Notes: generated by a model not told the origin, from the sequence alone. A stretch of 64,000 nucleotides of DNA from Isoalcanivorax indicus (GCF_003259185.1 NZ_QGMP01000002.1:62001-126000), one strand, 5' to 3'; shown: positions 43,272-58,680, counted from the first letter of the stretch. Program-made: numbers and translations.

Positions 43272-44166
43272 TGACACTCCTTGTTTCCGAGCCCTCGATC
43301 ATTTCCACCTGCTGACCGCGCGGACGCGGGGCCGCCCGGGGCGGCGGCGGTGGTGCCGGGAACAGTTCACGATAGCGCACCAGCCCTTCACCGGGCTGCA
43401 CGGCAACACGCTTGATGCGTGCCTCGATGTCCTCGCTGCCTTCCGTGTCGGCCATATCGATGGCCGATACCGCACTGAGTCGAAGGGAGCCGTTGGCCGC
43501 CGCCAGCATCAGGCGCGGCACGGATTGCTCGGGCACCGCGAGCACCACCGTCGAAGTGCGTGCACGCCGGTCCCGGGCAGCGGGATCAGGCTCGGCGCCT
43601 TGCAGCAGCCCGCCCACCGCCAGCAGCTCGACGTTACGCATCAGCACCATGGCACTCGGCTCACCGCGCTGGTCTGCCGCATCACGGAAGGTCGCCAGCA
43701 CATCCACCATGTCACCCGGCTCAAGCAGGCCACCTACGCCACTCACCTCATCCACCGGCAACGCCATGGCGCGGAAACCCGGCAACAAGGCATTGGCCAG
43801 CGCACCGCCCGCCTCCAGATGAAAACCGGAAACCAGTTCGCCCGCGCGCACATTGCGGCGCACGGTTTGTCCCGCCAGCGGTGTGTCCGTACCGACCGCG
43901 CCCGGCACCGCCTGGCCGGCCGACACCTCGACCAGATCATCGTCAGTGAGCTCGGCGCCCGCCTCCACCGCACGCGCAAACGCCCAGTAGCGGTAACGCG
44001 CCCGGGCATCGTCAGTACGGGATTCTGTGACCACCAGCGGTTCACCCTCAGGCGGGACAGGGGCTGGTGCCGTCGGTTCGCGGCTCAGACCGATGATGGC
44101 AAGCACGATGGCCAGCACGCTCAGTACGAGCGCCGGCAACATGTAGATAGCCCTTGAAGAAGACAT
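43258..44166 (-). CDS. rcpC: CpaB/RcpC pilus assembly protein
   Basis: 302 residues starting at 44166, chosen over the ATG at 44169 because GAGGG is better spaced from it. An N-terminal membrane anchor (MLPALVLSVLAIVLAIIGL) precedes a SAF domain (ARYRYWAFARAVEAGAELTDDDLVEV, then FRAMALPVDEVSGVGGLLEPGDMVDVLATF). The C-terminus is rich in Pro (PAPPPPPRAAPRPRG). CpaB proteins help stabilise or assemble the secretin in the periplasm, possibly binding peptidoglycan through SAF. Confidence 0.92.
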   Translation of the reverse strand: MSSSRAIYMLPALVLSVLAIVLAIIGLSREPTAPAPVPPEGEPLVVTESRTDDARARYRYWAFARAVEAGAELTDDDLVEVSAGQAVPGAVGTDTPLAGQTVRRNVRAGELVSGFHLEAGGALANALLPGFRAMALPVDEVSGVGGLLEPGDMVDVLATFRDAADQRGEPSAMVLMRNVELLAVGGLLQGAEPDPAARDRRARTSTVVLAVPEQSVPRLMLAAANGSLRLSAVSAIDMADTEGSEDIEARIKRVAVQPGEGLVRYRELFPAPPPPPRAAPRPRGQQVEMIEGSETRSVNVRP

Positions 44167-44249
44167 CATTCCCTCGCTGGCGTTGGCTCATCCCTGTTTA
44201 TATCAGACCTGCCGACATCCACACTGGACAGGTACACCTTTTTTTTCTG

Positions 44250-44717
44250 CTAGAACGGTACAGAAGCTGACCCGGAGATGGTCGTGATAAACTGGCTGAC
44301 CAGCGGTGGCCGCCAGGCGGGCTCGACCTCTATGGCGATCAATATGACCGGAGCGCCGTCATCCGCTGGCTCAATGCTGATGCTGTTTACCCCTTCCGAA
44401 CCGGGGCAATCCATGCCTTCCAGAGAACCGACCACGGTGCGCGACTGACGCGCCAGCAATGGTCGCATGACATCGCAAGCCTCGTCCCGCATGCGGGTAA
44501 GATATGCGCTCCGACCTGCCTCACCGGACAAGTCAAACTGGCTGCGATCGACCCGGAGCGCCGCATCGGCGCCCGACTGGGCGACGAACACCAGCGACCG
44601 CTGCGTGTTGAAGGCGAATGCAAAATACAGCGCCCCCAACATGACCAGAATGAACACAGGAAAGAGCAGCACAAACTCAATGGCCACCGCCCCATCTTGC
44701 CGACTATGCCAAGACAT
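44250..44717 (-). CDS. tadE: TadE-like pseudopilin
   Basis: 155 residues from the ATG at 44717 (GGGAGG upstream). The N-terminal segment DGAVAIEFVLLFPVFILVMLGALYF is the TadE pseudopilin signature: the short basic leader, a Gly-Ala cleavage site region, Glu at position +5, and the hydrophobic helix. The C-terminal part has two Cys and a beta-rich domain. It is likely processed by the same prepilin peptidase as the Flp pilin. It lies 59 bases after flp. Confidence 0.9.
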   Translation of the reverse strand: MSWHSRQDGAVAIEFVLLFPVFILVMLGALYFAFAFNTQRSLVFVAQSGADAALRVDRSQFDLSGEAGRSAYLTRMRDEACDVMRPLLARQSRTVVGSLEGMDCPGSEGVNSISIEPADDGAPVILIAIEVEPAWRPPLVSQFITTISGSASVPF

Positions 44718-44776
44718 AGCCCACCTCCCTTTCCGGGGACACCAACCAGGTCGACAGACAGGACGCCCCAAGGGCG

Positions 44777-45007
44777 TCAACCGCCCCCGCCGCCTTCCAG
44801 TTCACCCGTAAGCTCCTGGAACGTCTCAGTTATCCACGGCCCGAGGTTTGTCGTGTTAAAAGCGATGACAACCGCCAGCACAATCACCGCGATAATCATT
44901 ACGTATTCGATGGCACTGGCACCGCGCTCCGATGCCTGCCTGATTCCAGTGCGCTCAGTCTTGTCACTACCGGCCATCCGCTGCCTGTTCATGCACTGCT
45001 TGATCAT
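44777..45007 (-). CDS. flp: Flp-type major pilin
   Basis: 76 residues from the ATG at 45007, with AAGGAG 8 bases upstream. The pilin signature is RGASAIEYVMIIAVIVLAVVIAF, with the G/A processing site, Glu at +5 and Tyr at +6 in the Flp motif. The C-terminus ends in GGGGG. Assembled by the Tad machinery, it builds thin adhesive pili. It is the first gene of the operon, with its own promoter upstream. The leader is unusually long (about 30 residues) and contains charged residues. Confidence 0.95.
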   Translation of the reverse strand: MIKQCMNRQRMAGSDKTERTGIRQASERGASAIEYVMIIAVIVLAVVIAFNTTNLGPWITETFQELTGELEGGGGG

Positions 45008-45043
45008 ATGCCTAACTCCTTTTACCTATGCACTGTTAAGCCA

Positions 45044-45072
45044 TTTGTACTACCAATCGGGATTAGTGTAAA
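45044..45072 (-). promoter_or_regulatory. Putative sigma-70 promoter of the Flp/Tad operon
   Basis: On the minus strand, TTTACA (45067-45072) and TACAAA (45044-45049) are separated by 17 bases, giving four of six matches at each box. It lies about 37 bases before the flp start. The remaining 45073-45260 of the gap shows no other motif. Confidence 0.45.
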
Positions 45073-45260
45073 GAAACGTGACGGGACTCACAGTATTGAT
45101 TGTGTGTCTACTTCGTCATGCTTTCTTGACGCCCTATGCCAATTCGGCAAACCAGCATTTCCTTCGTCTTCGACGTTACCGCCTTCCCCGATACTGTCAA
45201 CCGCATATTCGCAAGGGAGCACGAGCGTTCACTCAAAGGCCTGAGGCGCGCGACAGGCAC

Positions 45261-45288
45261 AAAAAAACCCGACCAAAGCCGGGTTTTC
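45261..45288 (-). terminator. Intrinsic terminator of rpmBG
   Basis: On the minus strand, AAACCCGG and CGGGTTT-type arms pair around a short loop and are followed by seven T residues. It lies 25 bases after the rpmG stop. Confidence 0.85.
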
Positions 45289-45312
45289 TGGAATGCCGGA
45301 GCAAGTAAGGTC

Positions 45313-45483
45313 TTACTTGATCTTGGCTTCCTTGTAGGCCACATGCTTGCGCACCACCGGATCGTACTTGCGGGTCTCGATTTTCTCGGGATGATTCCGC
45401 TTGTTCTTGGTGGTGGTATAGAAGTGCCCAGTGCCTGCACTGGATACCAGCTTGATCTTCTCGCGAACTGCTTTACCCGCCAT
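45313..45483 (-). CDS. rpmG: 50S ribosomal protein L33
   Basis: 56 residues, beginning [20 protein letters not shown] with the [19 protein letters not shown] core and the YKEAKIK end. This is the zinc-free form (no CxxC pairs). It follows rpmB by 14 bases, which is the conserved rpmB-rpmG order, and it ends at a clear terminator. Confidence 0.97.
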   Translation of the reverse strand: MAGKAVREKIKLVSSAGTGHFYTTTKNKRNHPEKIETRKYDPVVRKHVAYKEAKIK

Positions 45484-45497
45484 GACTCAGGGCCTCC

Positions 45498-45734
45498 TCA
45501 GACTTTCTGGCCGCTGGCGCGAACGTCCGCCAGAACCTTGTCGATACCGACTTTATCAATGATACGCATGCCCTTGGCTGACACGCGCAGACGTACGAAG
45601 CGGTTCTCACTGGCCACCCAGAAGCGGTGGTAGTGCAGATTCGGCTCGAAACGACGCTTCGTCTTGTTGTTGGCGTGCGATACGTTGTTACCCGTAACAG
45701 GACGCTTACCGGTAACCTGGCAAACCTTGGACAT
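45498..45734 (-). CDS. rpmB: 50S ribosomal protein L28
   Basis: 78 residues from the ATG at 45734. [33 protein letters not shown] is typical of proteobacterial L28. It carries a single Cys, so there are no zinc-binding pairs. The earlier in-frame start at 45842 is outside the family alignment. It heads the rpmBG unit. Confidence 0.97.
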   Translation of the reverse strand: MSKVCQVTGKRPVTGNNVSHANNKTKRRFEPNLHYHRFWVASENRFVRLRVSAKGMRIIDKVGIDKVLADVRASGQKV

Positions 45735-45865
45735 GATCGTGCTCCAGAGAATCGTGTACGCGGAACGGCACTCGGACAGGCCCCGCTCCGGAATAAGGCG
45801 GCGATTTATACCAGAGCAGGGCCAGCGAAGCAAGGAAGACACTCGCCGGACCTCGAAAATCCCCC

Positions 45866-46552
45866 TCAGACCTGTCCACCCGGCCAGTCGTGCTCACGCA
45901 TCGACACCCAGCGGCCGTCACCAATCACCACATGATCCAGCACACGGATATCCACCAGCCCCAGCACCTCGATCAACTGGGCCGTGATGCGCCGGTCTGC
46001 CTCGCTGGGCGTGGGCTCGCCGGACGGGTGGTTGTGGGCAAAGACCACCGCCGCCGCATTGTGATGCATGGCCCGGCGCAACACCTCGCGGGGGTAGACC
46101 GCTGCCGCATTGATGGTGCCGTGAAACAACTCGTCGCAGGCGATGAGCCGGTTTTTCGTGTCCAGGAAGAGGCCGACGAAGACTTCATGCCGGTGATGCC
46201 GCATCTGCGCCATCAGATAGCGGGCCACCGCCCCCGGGCTCTGCATGGCGTCGGCGCGCTGCAGGGGCTCGCCCAGATAACGTCTGCCCAGCTCCAGCGC
46301 AGCCTGCAACGCGGCGCGCCGGGCCACCCCGAAGCCTGCCAGGCGCCCCAGCTCTCCGGGGGACAGCTCCAGCAGCGCGCGCAGGCCGCCACTGTCACGC
46401 AGGGCCGCGCGGGCCACCGCCACCGCACTGCGCCCCGGCAAGCCAGAGCCGAGAAAGATCGCCAGCAGCTCGGCATCGTCGAGACTGGCTGCGCCGCGGT
46501 GCAGCAGTTTTTCCCGTGGACGCTGGTCCACCGGCCATTCATTGATAGGCAT
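45866..46552 (-). CDS. radC: RadC family JAMM-domain protein
   Basis: 228 residues from MPINEWP at 46552, with GGAG upstream; a start at 46564 is possible. A helix-hairpin-helix-like N-terminal part precedes the JAMM metal motif ([16 protein letters not shown], with the Glu in [10 protein letters not shown]). RadC-family proteins were named for DNA repair, but that role in E. coli was later withdrawn, and the true function is open. It is divergent to coaBC. Confidence 0.95.
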   Translation of the reverse strand: MPINEWPVDQRPREKLLHRGAASLDDAELLAIFLGSGLPGRSAVAVARAALRDSGGLRALLELSPGELGRLAGFGVARRAALQAALELGRRYLGEPLQRADAMQSPGAVARYLMAQMRHHRHEVFVGLFLDTKNRLIACDELFHGTINAAAVYPREVLRRAMHHNAAAVVFAHNHPSGEPTPSEADRRITAQLIEVLGLVDIRVLDHVVIGDGRWVSMREHDWPGGQV

Positions 46553-46683
46553 GACACGCTCCATGTGTCCGGAATCAGGGATCAGGTCAGGAAAGCCGAC
46601 AGGGCAGGAGGGCCGTTACTCCATCGGCCATCAATGCTACGCTTGGCGCCTTCCGTGACACCGCTTCGGAGACAATAGGCACT

Positions 46684-47883
46684 ATGGAACGACTGGTCAA
46701 CAAACGCATCCTGCTGGGCGTCACCGGGGGTATTGCCGCCTACAAGAGCGCGGACCTGGTGCGTCGACTGCAGGATGCCGGCTCCGAAGTGCGCGTGGTC
46801 ATGACCGCCGGCGCCTGCGAGTTCATCACCCCGCTGACCATGCAGGCACTCTCTGGCCACCCGGTGCACACCGACCTGCTGGACCCCCGTGCCGAAGCCG
46901 CGATGGGCCACATTGAGCTGGCCCGCTGGGCCGATCTGGTGCTGATCGCCCCGGCCTCGGCCAACTTCATGGCCCGTATGGCCCACGGCCATGGCAACGA
47001 CCTGCTCACCACCCTGTGCCTGGCCACCGGGGCGCCCATCGCCCTGGCCCCGGCCATGAACCAGCAGATGTGGGCCGACACCGCCACCCAGAAGAACCTG
47101 CTGATCCTGCAGGAGAAGGGCGTGCGCGTGTTCGGTCCCGGCGCGGGCAGCCAGGCCTGCGGCGAAGTCGGCCCCGGGCGCATGCTCGAGCCGTCCGAGA
47201 TCGTGCAGATGGCCGCCGAGGTGTTCGACCACGACCTGCTCACCGGGCTGCATGTGGTCATCAATGCCGGGCCAACCCGCGAAGCCATCGACCCGGTGCG
47301 CTATATCACCAACCAGAGCAGCGGCAAGATGGGTTTCGCCATTGCCGAAGCCGCTGCCGAAGCGGGCGCCCGGGTTACGCTCATCAGCGGCCCGGTCAAC
47401 CTGCCGACCCCCACGCGGGTCAAGCGCATTGATGTGGTGCGCGCCCAGGACATGTATGACGCCTGCCTGAGTGCGGTGGACGGCGGCTGCGATATCTTCA
47501 TTGCCACGGCCGCTGTCGCCGATTACCGGCCGACCGTCACCGCCGATCACAAGATCAAGAAATCCACCGAAGAGATCCACCTGACCCTGGTGAAGAACCC
47601 GGATATCGTCGCGGCGGTGTCGGCCCATGAGCGGCGCCCGTTCACCGTCGGCTTCGCCGCCGAAACCCGCGATGTGGTGGCCTATGCCCGGGCCAAGCTG
47701 GATAACAAGAAGCTCGACATGATCGCCACCAACGACGTCTCCGGCGAAAACGTCGGCTTCAACAGCGATAACAACGCGCTCACCGTGATCTGGCCGGGCG
47801 GCCATAAAGTGCTGCCACTGGCGGCCAAACGGCAGATTGCCAAGCAACTGGTCGAGCTGGTCGCCATCCGTTACAAGCGTTAG
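46684..47883 (+). CDS. coaBC: Bifunctional phosphopantothenoylcysteine decarboxylase/synthetase
   Basis: 399 residues. The FMN-binding CoaC half has [19 protein letters not shown] and APAMNQQMW, and the catalytic His is in [10 protein letters not shown]. The CoaB half has [24 protein letters not shown] and [10 protein letters not shown]. It makes phosphopantetheine from phosphopantothenate and cysteine in two steps of CoA synthesis. It is followed by dut, the usual order. Confidence 0.97.
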   Translation: MERLVNKRILLGVTGGIAAYKSADLVRRLQDAGSEVRVVMTAGACEFITPLTMQALSGHPVHTDLLDPRAEAAMGHIELARWADLVLIAPASANFMARMAHGHGNDLLTTLCLATGAPIALAPAMNQQMWADTATQKNLLILQEKGVRVFGPGAGSQACGEVGPGRMLEPSEIVQMAAEVFDHDLLTGLHVVINAGPTREAIDPVRYITNQSSGKMGFAIAEAAAEAGARVTLISGPVNLPTPTRVKRIDVVRAQDMYDACLSAVDGGCDIFIATAAVADYRPTVTADHKIKKSTEEIHLTLVKNPDIVAAVSAHERRPFTVGFAAETRDVVAYARAKLDNKKLDMIATNDVSGENVGFNSDNNALTVIWPGGHKVLPLAAKRQIAKQLVELVAIRYKR

Positions 47884-47907
47884 ACGCCTCAGCACCGGGA
47901 CATCACC

Positions 47908-48357
47908 ATGAAATTGCAGTACAAGATCCTGAACCCGAAACTCGGCAACGACTTTCCGCTGCCTGCGTATGCCACCGATGGCTCCGCCGGACTCGACCTG
48001 CGCGCCATGCTCGACGCCCCGCAGGTGATCGAACCAGGCCAGACGGTGCTGATTCCCACCGGGTTGGCCATCCATATCGCCGACCCCGGCTATGCGGGCC
48101 TGATCCTGCCGCGCTCGGGGCTGGGTCACAAGCACGGCATCGTGCTGGGCAACCTGGTCGGGCTGATCGACTCCGATTACCAGGGGGAACTGATGGTCTC
48201 GTGCTGGAACCGCGGTCACGACACCTTCACGCTGGCACCCGGGGAACGCATGGCTCAATTGGTCATCGTGCCGGTCATGCAAGTGGCCCTGGAACAGGTG
48301 GAGGATTTCGATGCCAGCAAGCGTGGCAGCGGCGGCTTCGGGCACACGGGGCGCTGA
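47908..48357 (+). CDS. dut: dUTP diphosphatase
   Basis: 149 residues. Conserved motifs are [14 protein letters not shown] (1), [12 protein letters not shown] (2), [15 protein letters not shown] (3), [10 protein letters not shown] (4) and [10 protein letters not shown] (5), so all five are intact. It removes dUTP and yields dUMP for thymidylate. It follows coaBC by 24 bases. Confidence 0.97.
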   Translation: MKLQYKILNPKLGNDFPLPAYATDGSAGLDLRAMLDAPQVIEPGQTVLIPTGLAIHIADPGYAGLILPRSGLGHKHGIVLGNLVGLIDSDYQGELMVSCWNRGHDTFTLAPGERMAQLVIVPVMQVALEQVEDFDASKRGSGGFGHTGR

Positions 48358-48405
48358 CAACAGGGCCCGCTTCGTGGCGCAGGGTTTGGTACTGGGGGAA
48401 TGACC

Positions 48406-51742
<3,337 letters not shown>

Positions 51743-51757
51743 ATACGGGAAGGGGAT

Positions 51758-52351
51758 ATGAACGAACAGAAAGTGTCACGCAAGGAGCAGATCCTGCAAG
51801 CACTGGCACACATGCTGGAAGCCGAGCCGGGCGGGCGCATCACCACCGCCGGGCTGGCGCGGGAGGTGGGGGTCTCCGAAGCCGCGCTGTACCGGCATTT
51901 TCCCAGCAAGGCGAAGATGTTCGAGGGGCTGATCAATTTTGTCGAAGACGCCATCTTTACCAGCGTCAACCGGATTGTCAGCGATACGCCGGATGCCCTC
52001 GACCAGGTCAAGCGCATCATGGACCTGCTGCTGGGCTTTACCGAACGCAACCCCGGCATCACCCGGATGCTGACCGGCGACGCCCTGACCGGCGAGAACG
52101 AGCGCCTGCGCCAGCGTATCCAGCAGTTCTTCGAGCGGGTGGAAAGCCAGCTGCGGCAGCTGCTGCGTGACGCCGAGTTCAAACAGGGCCTGCGCACCGA
52201 AACCACGCCCACCGCCACCGCCAACCTGCTGCTGGCCGTGGCGGAAGGCCGTATTGCCCAGTTCGTGCGTTCCGGATTCCGGCAATTGCCGACGCAGGGA
52301 TGGGGTGAACAGTGGCCGCTGCTGGCTGCGGTGATCTTTCGCGAGGCCTGA
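51758..52351 (+). CDS. slmA: Nucleoid occlusion factor SlmA
   Basis: 197 residues of the TetR fold. The helix-turn-helix is RITTAGLAREVGVSEAALYRHFPSKAKMFEGLINFVE. The rest matches SlmA, which binds specific DNA sites on the chromosome and blocks FtsZ assembly over the nucleoid. It follows argB by 15 bases. Confidence 0.94.
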   Translation: MNEQKVSRKEQILQALAHMLEAEPGGRITTAGLAREVGVSEAALYRHFPSKAKMFEGLINFVEDAIFTSVNRIVSDTPDALDQVKRIMDLLLGFTERNPGITRMLTGDALTGENERLRQRIQQFFERVESQLRQLLRDAEFKQGLRTETTPTATANLLLAVAEGRIAQFVRSGFRQLPTQGWGEQWPLLAAVIFREA

Positions 52352-52361
52352 ACGACGGCCC

Positions 52362-53003
52362 TCAGCCGCCAGTAATCAGGCGCAGCCGCTCGATGATGGG
52401 AGCGAAATTCTCACGCACCTGCTCGATATCCGCTTCGTGCTGGGCAATTTCTGCTTCCAGGTCGTTGATCTGGCGGGTGTAGCGCTCGATCACCACGGCG
52501 GTGTTCTCCGGCACCTCGCGCCCGCTGCGCTCGATACGCGCCGCATTGCTGATTTCCTGATCCAGCCGGGAGCGCGTCTGGGTGATGTTGCCACGGGCAT
52601 AGTCGATATTCAGCTGCAGCGCCGCAATCTGCCGGTCGCGGGCGCGCTCGGCATCATCCGGTGCCGCATACATGCGCAGCAATTCCCGGTCGCGCTGGCT
52701 CTGGCGTTCGGCATCCAGTGCCTGCTCACGCTGCGCCCGCATCACCGCCTGCTGCTCTGGCGTCGGCGCGGGCTCCACCTTGCGGATCACCCGCCCCTGG
52801 GCATCGACAATCTCGTAACCGGCATACAGACCCTCTTCAGGGAGTGTATGGGTCATTACCATACTGCCCTGAGGGTTGGTGTAGCGATAGATGGCACCGG
52901 GGGGTAACGCCTCGGCCTCCGGCGCTTTCTGATTGCGCGCCAGCGATACCGGCGCGAGCACCAGCAACACAATTCCCAACCACACCCCGAAGGTCGTTTT
53001 CAT
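52362..53003 (-). CDS. DUF4124-type periplasmic coiled-coil protein
   Basis: 213 residues with a signal peptide (VWLGIVLLVLAPVSLARN). The segment AIYRYTNPQGSMVMTHTLPEEGLYAGYEIVDAQGRVIRKVEPAPTPEQ resembles DUF4124. The second half is a long coiled coil (ISNAARIERSGREVPENTAVVIERYTRQINDLEAEIAQHEADIEQVRENF). Function unknown. It lies 17 bases after pyrE on the same strand and convergent to slmA. Confidence 0.8.
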   Translation of the reverse strand: MKTTFGVWLGIVLLVLAPVSLARNQKAPEAEALPPGAIYRYTNPQGSMVMTHTLPEEGLYAGYEIVDAQGRVIRKVEPAPTPEQQAVMRAQREQALDAERQSQRDRELLRMYAAPDDAERARDRQIAALQLNIDYARGNITQTRSRLDQEISNAARIERSGREVPENTAVVIERYTRQINDLEAEIAQHEADIEQVRENFAPIIERLRLITGG

Positions 53004-53020
53004 AACATCATCATTCTGTA

Positions 53021-53659
53021 TCAGTTCACGCCATACTGCTGGCGGTAAGCCTGCATCGCTGCCAGCCGCGCATCGTCGCGCGCTGCCAGCCAGGCGATGA
53101 TATCGCCCATACTGACAATACTGTGGACCGGCACCCCGAGACGGTGTTCCACCTCCTGAATGGCGGACTTGTCCCCCTGGCCGCGTTCCTGACGATCCAG
53201 CGCCACCACCACCCCGGCCATGCGCGCCTCGGAACCCTCGAACAGGGCCGCCACTTCACGAATGGCCGTACCCGCCGTGATCACATCATCAATCACCAGC
53301 GCCCGCCCGGAAAGGGGGGCGCCGACAATCAGACCGCCTTCGCCATGATCCTTGGCTTCCTTGCGGTTGAAGGCCCAGGGCTTGTCGATGCCATGGTGCT
53401 CCGCCAGCGCCACGGCCACCGCCGCCACCAGGGGGATGCCCTTGTAGGCCGGGCCGAACAGCATGTCGTACTCGACCCCGGAGGCCACGATGGCGTCCGC
53501 ATAGAAACGCCCCAGCCGCGCCAGCGCCTCCCCCGTGTGAAAGGTTCCGGCATTGAAAAAGTAGGGGCTCACCCGGCCTGACTTGAGCGTGAACTCGCCG
53601 AATTTCAGCGCCCCGCGCGCCTGGGCAAATTCGATGAACTGCTGCTGATATGCCTGCAT
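53021..53659 (-). CDS. pyrE: Orotate phosphoribosyltransferase
   Basis: 212 residues. The PRPP-binding motif is [17 protein letters not shown], and the N-terminal orotate region is [19 protein letters not shown]. It makes orotidine monophosphate. It lies next to rph on the same strand, the common rph-pyrE order; the 13-base gap is shorter than in E. coli and shows no attenuator hairpin. Confidence 0.97.
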   Translation of the reverse strand: MQAYQQQFIEFAQARGALKFGEFTLKSGRVSPYFFNAGTFHTGEALARLGRFYADAIVASGVEYDMLFGPAYKGIPLVAAVAVALAEHHGIDKPWAFNRKEAKDHGEGGLIVGAPLSGRALVIDDVITAGTAIREVAALFEGSEARMAGVVVALDRQERGQGDKSAIQEVEHRLGVPVHSIVSMGDIIAWLAARDDARLAAMQAYRQQYGVN

Positions 53660-53672
53660 GCCGACTCCGCCC

Positions 53673-54389
53673 TTACCAGCCCAGCGCCGCCTGCTGGCGC
53701 TGCACGATATCGCGAATGCCCGCGTCCGCCAGCTTCAGCATGGATTGCTGCTCGTCGAAGGTGAAGGGTGCCGCTTCTGCCGTGCCCTGCACTTCGACAA
53801 AGCCACCATGCTGGGTCATGACCACGTTCATGTCCGTGTCAGCGGCAGAGTCCTCGATATAGTCCAGATCCAGCACCGGCTGGCCCTTGTACAGACCCAC
53901 CGACACCGACGCCACCAGGCACTCCAGCGGGTCCTCCTTCACACGCTTGTTGTTGAGCAGGAAGGTCAGCGCATCCACCAGCGCCACACAGGCCCCGGAG
54001 ATGGACGCCGTGCGCGTGCCGCCGTCGGCCTGCAGCACGTCGCAATCGATCAGGATGGTGTTCTCGCCCAGCTTTTTCATGTCCACGGCCGCACGCAACG
54101 ACCGACCGATCAACCGCTGGATTTCCAGCGTCCGTCCGCCTTGCTTGCCGCGCGCCGACTCGCGCTGGTTACGGGTGTGGGTCGAGCGCGGCAGCATGCC
54201 GTACTCGGCCGTGATCCAGCCCTGACCCTTGCCCTTGAGAAAACGCGGCACGCCGTCTTCCACCGACGCGGTGCACAGCACCCGGGTATCGCCGAACTCC
54301 ACCAGCACGCTGCCTTCAGCGTGGCGCGTGAATTCACGGGTAAAACGGATCTCGCGTAGCTGATCCGGGGCACGGCCAGAAGGGCGCAT
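53673..54389 (-). CDS. rph: Ribonuclease PH
   Basis: 238 residues from the ATG at 54389 (AAGGAG upstream). The family blocks are [52 protein letters not shown] and [22 protein letters not shown]. It is a phosphate-dependent exoribonuclease that trims tRNA 3' ends. Unlike the E. coli K-12 allele, the C-terminus is complete. It is divergent from yicC. Confidence 0.97.
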   Translation of the reverse strand: MRPSGRAPDQLREIRFTREFTRHAEGSVLVEFGDTRVLCTASVEDGVPRFLKGKGQGWITAEYGMLPRSTHTRNQRESARGKQGGRTLEIQRLIGRSLRAAVDMKKLGENTILIDCDVLQADGGTRTASISGACVALVDALTFLLNNKRVKEDPLECLVASVSVGLYKGQPVLDLDYIEDSAADTDMNVVMTQHGGFVEVQGTAEAAPFTFDEQQSMLKLADAGIRDIVQRQQAALGW

Positions 54390-54558
54390 CATGACTCCTT
54401 GAAACCTTTCATAACGGTGGCCTGCGGGGTCCGCAAGCCGATGAGCCGCCGATTCTAGCACAGCCTCGGGTCAATCCCCGTGGCCGATGGCGGCCCCGCC
54501 CGCTAGACTGGCAGCCTGCCATCCACCCCGACCACCACAGAACAGGGAGCGTGACCCG

Positions 54559-55428
54559 ATGATCCAGAGCATGACCGCCTTTGCCCGTCTCGACCGGCAT
54601 ATCGACGCACAGCGCACCACGCTGGTCTGGGAACTCAAGTCGGTCAACCACCGTTACCTGGAGGTCACCCCGCGCCTGCCTGATGCCTTCCGCGAACTCG
54701 ACGGCCCGGTGCGCGAGCTGTGCCGCAAGCGGCTGAATCGCGGCAAGATCGAGGTGGGGCTGCGCTATCAGGCCGAAGCCGGCGAGGCGGCCATCAGCCT
54801 GGACGAAGCGCTGGTCACCCAACTGGGCGACGCCCTGCACCGGATCGGCGCCCTGATCAAGCATCCGGCCCCGGTCAGCCCCACCGAGGTCATCCGTATG
54901 CCCGGCGTCCTGCAGACCCGCGAGGCCGATTTCAGCACCTTGATACAACCCGCCCTGGCGATGCTGGATGAGGCCCTGACCAGCCTGGTGGAAACCCGCG
55001 CCCGGGAAGGTGCCGCCCTGGCAGACATGATTACCGAGCGCCTGGACGGCATCCTGGTGCAAGTGGCCCGCACCCGCGCCGCCCTGCCACGCATTCAGGA
55101 GGCCATGCGCCAGCGCCTGAAAAAGCGGGTCGAAGATGTGGTCGCCAGCCCTGATCCTGATCGGCTGGAACAGGAGCTGGTCCTGCTGGCGCAAAAAATG
55201 GATGTGGCCGAAGAACTCGACCGCCTTGAAGCTCACGTCACTGAAGTCCGCCGCGCGGTGGAGCAGGGCGGCCACGTCGGCCGTCGCCTGGACTTCCTGA
55301 TGCAGGAACTCAACCGCGAGGCCAACACCCTGGCCTCCAAGTCCATCGACACGGAAACCACCCAAGCGGCGGTGGAACTGAAGGTGCTGATTGAGCAGAT
55401 GCGTGAGCAGATCCAGAATATTGAATAA
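54559..55428 (+). CDS. yicC: YicC-family endoribonuclease
   Basis: 289 residues from the ATG at 54559 (GGGAG upstream). Family blocks are MIQSMTAFARL, LVWELKSVNHRYLEVTPRLP and the C-terminal GRRLDFLMQELNREANTLASKS. YicC-type proteins are endoribonucleases implicated in small-RNA turnover. In many genomes it is directly followed by gmk; here higBA and katG lie between, about 3.3 kb. Confidence 0.94.
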   Translation: MIQSMTAFARLDRHIDAQRTTLVWELKSVNHRYLEVTPRLPDAFRELDGPVRELCRKRLNRGKIEVGLRYQAEAGEAAISLDEALVTQLGDALHRIGALIKHPAPVSPTEVIRMPGVLQTREADFSTLIQPALAMLDEALTSLVETRAREGAALADMITERLDGILVQVARTRAALPRIQEAMRQRLKKRVEDVVASPDPDRLEQELVLLAQKMDVAEELDRLEAHVTEVRRAVEQGGHVGRRLDFLMQELNREANTLASKSIDTETTQAAVELKVLIEQMREQIQNIE

Positions 55429-55460
55429 AACGACTGGCAGGGAAGCCAGGGCACCACAAA

Positions 55461-55489
55461 GTTGACATTTTGGCAACTCCTGCTATCCT
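55461..55489 (+). promoter_or_regulatory. higBA promoter with overlapping palindrome
   Basis: A consensus -35 TTGACA (55462-55467) and an extended -10 TGCTATCCT with TATCCT at 55484-55489 are separated by 16 bases. An imperfect palindrome GTTGACA-TTT-TGGCAAC (55461-55477) covers the -35 box, a plausible binding site for the HigA antitoxin. The toxin start is at 55517. Confidence 0.55.
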
Positions 55490-55516
55490 CCTGATCATGC
55501 CGACAAGGATTGTTAT

Positions 55517-55828
55517 ATGCATGTCATATCCAGGAAGCCGTTCAATGATGCGGCACGACGACACCCCAATGATGCCGAGGCACTTCAGCGCCTGTACCGG
55601 GTGCTTCGGACCGGCGAGTTCGACACACCGGCAGCACTGAGGGCAGTGTTTCCATCACTGGACAACTTCCGGCACAAGGACAAGTGGTGGGTTATCGATA
55701 TCGGCGGCAACAATCTTCGCCTGATCGCCTTTATCGAATTCCGCGACAACCGGATGTACGTCAAACACATCGTGCCACATGGCGAATATGACGCACTGTG
55801 CAAGCGCTACGCGAAACAGGGTGACTGA
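55517..55828 (+). CDS. higB: HigB-type mRNA interferase toxin
   Basis: 103 residues of the RelE/HigB fold. The segments FRHKDKWWVIDIGGNNLRLIAFIEFRDNRMYVKHIVPHGEYD are typical of HigB. It precedes the antitoxin gene, the reversed order that marks higBA systems. One base separates the toxin stop from the antitoxin start. It should cleave translated mRNA when the antitoxin is lost. Confidence 0.92.
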   Translation: MHVISRKPFNDAARRHPNDAEALQRLYRVLRTGEFDTPAALRAVFPSLDNFRHKDKWWVIDIGGNNLRLIAFIEFRDNRMYVKHIVPHGEYDALCKRYAKQGD

Positions 55829-55829
55829 C

Positions 55830-56255
55830 ATGACTTCGCATGCAGCAATCAAGGAAATGGCGGCCGCGCTGTTCCGCGAGGCGCGCTACATCAGCCATAT
55901 CAGCAGCGACAGCGACTACGCCGCCGCGCTGGAACTGATGGACGAGCTGATTGAGGATTACGATGCCCAGAAGCCGCTGATAGAAGTGCTGGGGGCAGCC
56001 ATCGAGCGCTGGGAAAACAGCGCACCGGAATTCGAGCAGTTCAACACCGCAGTAGCTGGCCTTGACCCGGCCATCAGTACGCTGCGCCTGCTCATGGAGC
56101 AACATGGCCTGGGTGTCGCCGACCTGCCGGATATTGGCTCCAAATCACTGGTGTCCCGCATCTTGCGTGGCGAACGCAGCCTCACCCGCAACCACATTGA
56201 CGCGCTGTGCCAGCGCTTCGGCATCAGCCCGGCGCTGTTCTTCCGCAAAGTCTGA
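55830..56255 (+). CDS. higA: HigA-type antitoxin
   Basis: 141 residues from the ATG at 55830; a frame starting earlier at 55779 overlaps the toxin and is rejected. The C-terminal XRE-type helix-turn-helix is GVADLPDIGSKSLVSRILRGERSLTRNHIDALCQRFGISPALFF. The N-terminal helical half likely binds HigB. It probably represses the shared promoter. Confidence 0.92.
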   Translation: MTSHAAIKEMAAALFREARYISHISSDSDYAAALELMDELIEDYDAQKPLIEVLGAAIERWENSAPEFEQFNTAVAGLDPAISTLRLLMEQHGLGVADLPDIGSKSLVSRILRGERSLTRNHIDALCQRFGISPALFFRKV

Positions 56256-56321
56256 AGATCGAATAAGGATTTCGTATCTGATCCATAGGTAATAAAAATG
56301 CAACATTCCGCTATGGCGTGA

Positions 56322-58601
<2,280 letters not shown>

Positions 58602-58632
58602 TCGGCGCGAGCCCTGCCGCATGTACCCATGA

Positions 58633-58655
58633 ACGGCGCCCTCGGGCGCCGTTTT
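58633..58655 (+). terminator. Intrinsic terminator after katG
   Basis: ACGGCGCC and GGCGCCGT form an 8-bp GC-rich stem with a CTCG loop, followed by TTTT. It lies 31 bases after the katG stop. Confidence 0.88.
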
Positions 58656-58680
58656 CTGTTGGTGTGACGCCGCCGCGTGA

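Noticed and set aside
54409-55476. 355-residue minus-strand frame opposite yicC
   Set aside because: yicC is a conserved gene; this frame is its shadow.
55515-55529. ATATG-CATAT inverted repeat at the higB start as a HigA operator
   Set aside because: It overlaps the coding start and lies far from the promoter; the palindrome over the -35 box fits better.
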